14,859 nt of DNA from UMGS75 sp963648435. GTDB lineage: Bacteria > Bacillota_I > Bacilli_A > ML615J-28 > CAG-313. The stretch is from NCBI GenBank assembly GCA_963648435.1, contig CAVJDT010000044.1:1-14859 (forward strand). The letters run 5' to 3'. The notes below the pieces were generated by a model. The model made no database searches. It worked only from the letters and a program-made list of their open reading frames with translations, and was not told where the DNA came from. The position numbers and the translations under genes were made by a program. Positions 13,088 to 14,859 of the stretch are shown piece by piece (within the stretch, counting starts at the first letter, position 1; the number at the start of each line of letters is the position of its first letter).

Positions 13088-14785
13088 ATGAACAAAACAC
13101 AATCAAAGAAAAAATACTACCCTTCTAATGATATTAAAATATATTCACTAGGGGGACTGGGTGTAGTTGGAATGAACATGTATGTCGTTGAAACTAAAGA
13201 TGAAATTATTATAATGGATGCGGGTATTTTGTTTGCGGATGATGGTTCAAATGGAGTTAATTACATTATACCTGATTTTACACATTTAATTAAAAATGAG
13301 AAAAAAATTGTTGCTCTTCTTATCACTCATGGACATGAAGACCATATTGGAGCATTACCATTCTTACTACAAAAAGTCAAAATTCCTGTGATATATGCAA
13401 ATGGGATTGCACTTGGTTTGATTAGAAATAAAATGCAAGAGTTTCCAAACATATCATACAATCTTCAACCATTTCTTGATGATACTGAGCTTACTTTTAA
13501 AAGTTTTTCTGTAACATTCTTTAGAACTAATCATAGTATTCCTGATTCTTATGGTATTGCCATTAAAACGAGACTTGGTTATATTGTTAATACTGGTGAT
13601 TTTAAATTTGACTTTAGTCCTATTGGCGAAAAATCAGATTATTATAAGATGACCAAACTTGGCAAGGAAGGTGTACTATGTTTGATGGCTGACAGTACAA
13701 ATGCAAATATATCGCAATTTTCAGCCAGTGAGCGTAAGATTGGGGAAACCTTGAATAATTTATTCTCACAAATAGAAGGTCGAATTATTGTGGCTACTTT
13801 CGCCTCAAATGTTTATCGTGTTCAACAAATTCTTGAAGCAAGTATTAATAGTAATCGTGATATTATTGTTTTTGGACATAGTATGGAAAAAACAATTGAA
13901 GTTGCAACAAAACTAAAATATATAAATGTTCCTAGATCTAGAATTCACTTTGGACGTGATTTAAAGAAATTAGAAAATGATCGTGTTACGATTCTTTGTA
14001 CTGGTTCCCAAGGTGAACCACTTGCGGCCCTATCAAAGATTGCTAATGGAACTCACAAGCAAATTAAATTATTGCCAAACGATACAGTTATATTTTCTAG
14101 TAAACCAATTCCTGGTAATGAACAATTTATTAATCGTAATATTAATAAGCTTGTACATGCGGGGGCTCATGTTATTAAAAATAGTCCATTAACTGACACT
14201 CATACTACTGGACATGCATCACAAAATGAAATTCGTTTAATGTTAACTTTTATGAATCCTAAATACTTTATGCCAGCTCATGGTGAATATTCAATGCTTA
14301 AAAAACATGCAAATATTGCAATATCAATGGGGATTCCTAAAGAAAATTGTTTTGTTTTAGAGCAGGGTGATGCTTTAGCTATTTCATCTAAAAGTGCACG
14401 TGTGCTTAAAGGTGAAATTCAAGCATCTGATGTTTACCTTGATGCATCTCTTAGTGACGTTGATAGTAATATTTTAAAAGAAAGAAAGAGAATGAGTGAT
14501 GGTGGACTTATTACTATTACTTTCTCAATCAATAAAGATAAAAAATTGATTTATCCAACTAAAATTGTTACAAGAGGATTTATGGATCCAGCTCTTGCTA
14601 ATAACTTTAATGATACCATTAAACAAAAAGCAAATGATATTTTTATAACTTCATTAAATGCTTATAAAAATATTAATATAAAATACATTGAACGTCAAAT
14701 TGGAGTTGGACTTAGTCAGTTTATTTATCAAAAAACAGAACGTAAACCCCTTATTGTTGCGGTGGTTAATGTTATTGAAAAATAG
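13088..14785 (+). CDS. rnjA: ribonuclease J
   Basis: 565 residues, the usual length. A metallo-beta-lactamase/beta-CASP ribonuclease with endo- and 5'-3' exonuclease activity, central to mRNA decay and rRNA processing in Firmicutes. The zinc-site motif THGHEDHIG gives His81, His83, Asp85 and His86; further ligands fit His149 (RTNHSIPDSYG) and Asp171 (NTGDFKFD). MADSTNA (200-206), TGHASQNEI (374-382) and PAHGEY (396-401, His398) are the beta-CASP and phosphate-binding motifs. AAAGGAGGAACTT precedes the ATG. It is transcribed alone and followed by a terminator. I assign RNase J1 by synteny with ykrA/def; J2 cannot be excluded. The small RNA polymerase epsilon gene (rpoY) that precedes rnjA in Bacillus is absent here. 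Confidence 0.96.
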   Translation: MNKTQSKKKYYPSNDIKIYSLGGLGVVGMNMYVVETKDEIIIMDAGILFADDGSNGVNYIIPDFTHLIKNEKKIVALLITHGHEDHIGALPFLLQKVKIPVIYANGIALGLIRNKMQEFPNISYNLQPFLDDTELTFKSFSVTFFRTNHSIPDSYGIAIKTRLGYIVNTGDFKFDFSPIGEKSDYYKMTKLGKEGVLCLMADSTNANISQFSASERKIGETLNNLFSQIEGRIIVATFASNVYRVQQILEASINSNRDIIVFGHSMEKTIEVATKLKYINVPRSRIHFGRDLKKLENDRVTILCTGSQGEPLAALSKIANGTHKQIKLLPNDTVIFSSKPIPGNEQFINRNINKLVHAGAHVIKNSPLTDTHTTGHASQNEIRLMLTFMNPKYFMPAHGEYSMLKKHANIAISMGIPKENCFVLEQGDALAISSKSARVLKGEIQASDVYLDASLSDVDSNILKERKRMSDGGLITITFSINKDKKLIYPTKIVTRGFMDPALANNFNDTIKQKANDIFITSLNAYKNINIKYIERQIGVGLSQFIYQKTERKPLIVAVVNVIEK

Positions 14786-14810
14786 GATTAGTTTTATACT
14801 AATCCTTTTT
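14784..14810 (+). terminator. terminator of RNase J
   Basis: AGGATTAGT (14784-14792) and ACTAATCCT (14798-14806) form a 9-bp stem with a five-base loop, ending in a T-run. The stem starts within the rnjA stop codon. The complementary strand also ends in a T-rich run, so it could serve a convergent gene beyond the right edge. Confidence 0.88.
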
Positions 14811-14859
14811 GTTTCTGTTATTACTTTTAATTCTGATACATTCTTTTTCATAGTATTAC

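Noticed and set aside
550..14785. Use of UGA as tryptophan (Mollicutes code 4)
   Set aside because: Conserved tryptophans checked are UGG, and UGA serves as a stop at conserved ends such as rimM and arsR.
14654..14851. Minus-strand open frame of 65 codons at the right edge
   Set aside because: It lies mostly antisense to the conserved 3' end of RNase J and runs through its terminator, with no ribosome binding site.

Overview
The window is AT-rich and reads with the standard code (UGG for Trp, UGA as stop). It has strong Shine-Dalgarno sites of two kinds (AGGAGG and GGTGAT) and gene families typical of Bacilli: YlbD, YlbE, UPF0223/YktA, YjcZ, RNase J and KhpA. I infer a low-GC Bacillota lineage close to Bacilli, perhaps an uncultured gut or Mollicutes-like group. 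The YlbD coat-like protein and the YjcZ-type protein suggest a spore-forming ancestry. I cannot name the species.

Layout. 1-549 has no gene: it holds a strong plus-strand terminator near the left edge, an exact 26-bp tandem duplication, and the terminator of the large leftward operon. 550-8245 is one leftward gene string with overlapping or nearly touching genes: a small ArsR-type regulator, a Zn/Cd/Pb-type P1B ATPase, rimM, trmD, a rhodanese-like lipoprotein and a large M6-peptidase lipoprotein. It is preceded by a good sigma-A promoter and a 20-bp palindrome that looks like an operator. 8435-9283 is a DUF3737 beta-helix protein. 9334-9873 is khpA and rpsP, driven by a perfect consensus promoter and closed by an intrinsic terminator. 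9994-10580 is ylbE and ylbD. 10672-11454 holds a 79-residue coiled-coil protein, a convergent UPF0223 protein and a 47-residue YjcZ-type protein at 11311-11454. 11556-14785 holds def, a Cof-type HAD phosphatase (YkrA-like) and RNase J.

How the genes work together. The classic Firmicute cluster rpsP-khpA-rimM-trmD (ribosome assembly and tRNA m1G37 methylation) is split here. rpsP-khpA stays as a terminated unit, while rimM-trmD have become the downstream, translationally coupled part of a regulator/metal-efflux operon that also encodes two surface lipoproteins. This is the most unusual arrangement in the window. The rest matches what I recall of the Bacillus subtilis neighbourhood order (rnjA, ykrA, defB, then yktA, ylbD-ylbE, rpsP-ylqC, rimM-trmD), compressed into 15 kb. 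Genes of N-terminal protein processing, mRNA decay, ribosome maturation and putative sporulation therefore sit side by side.
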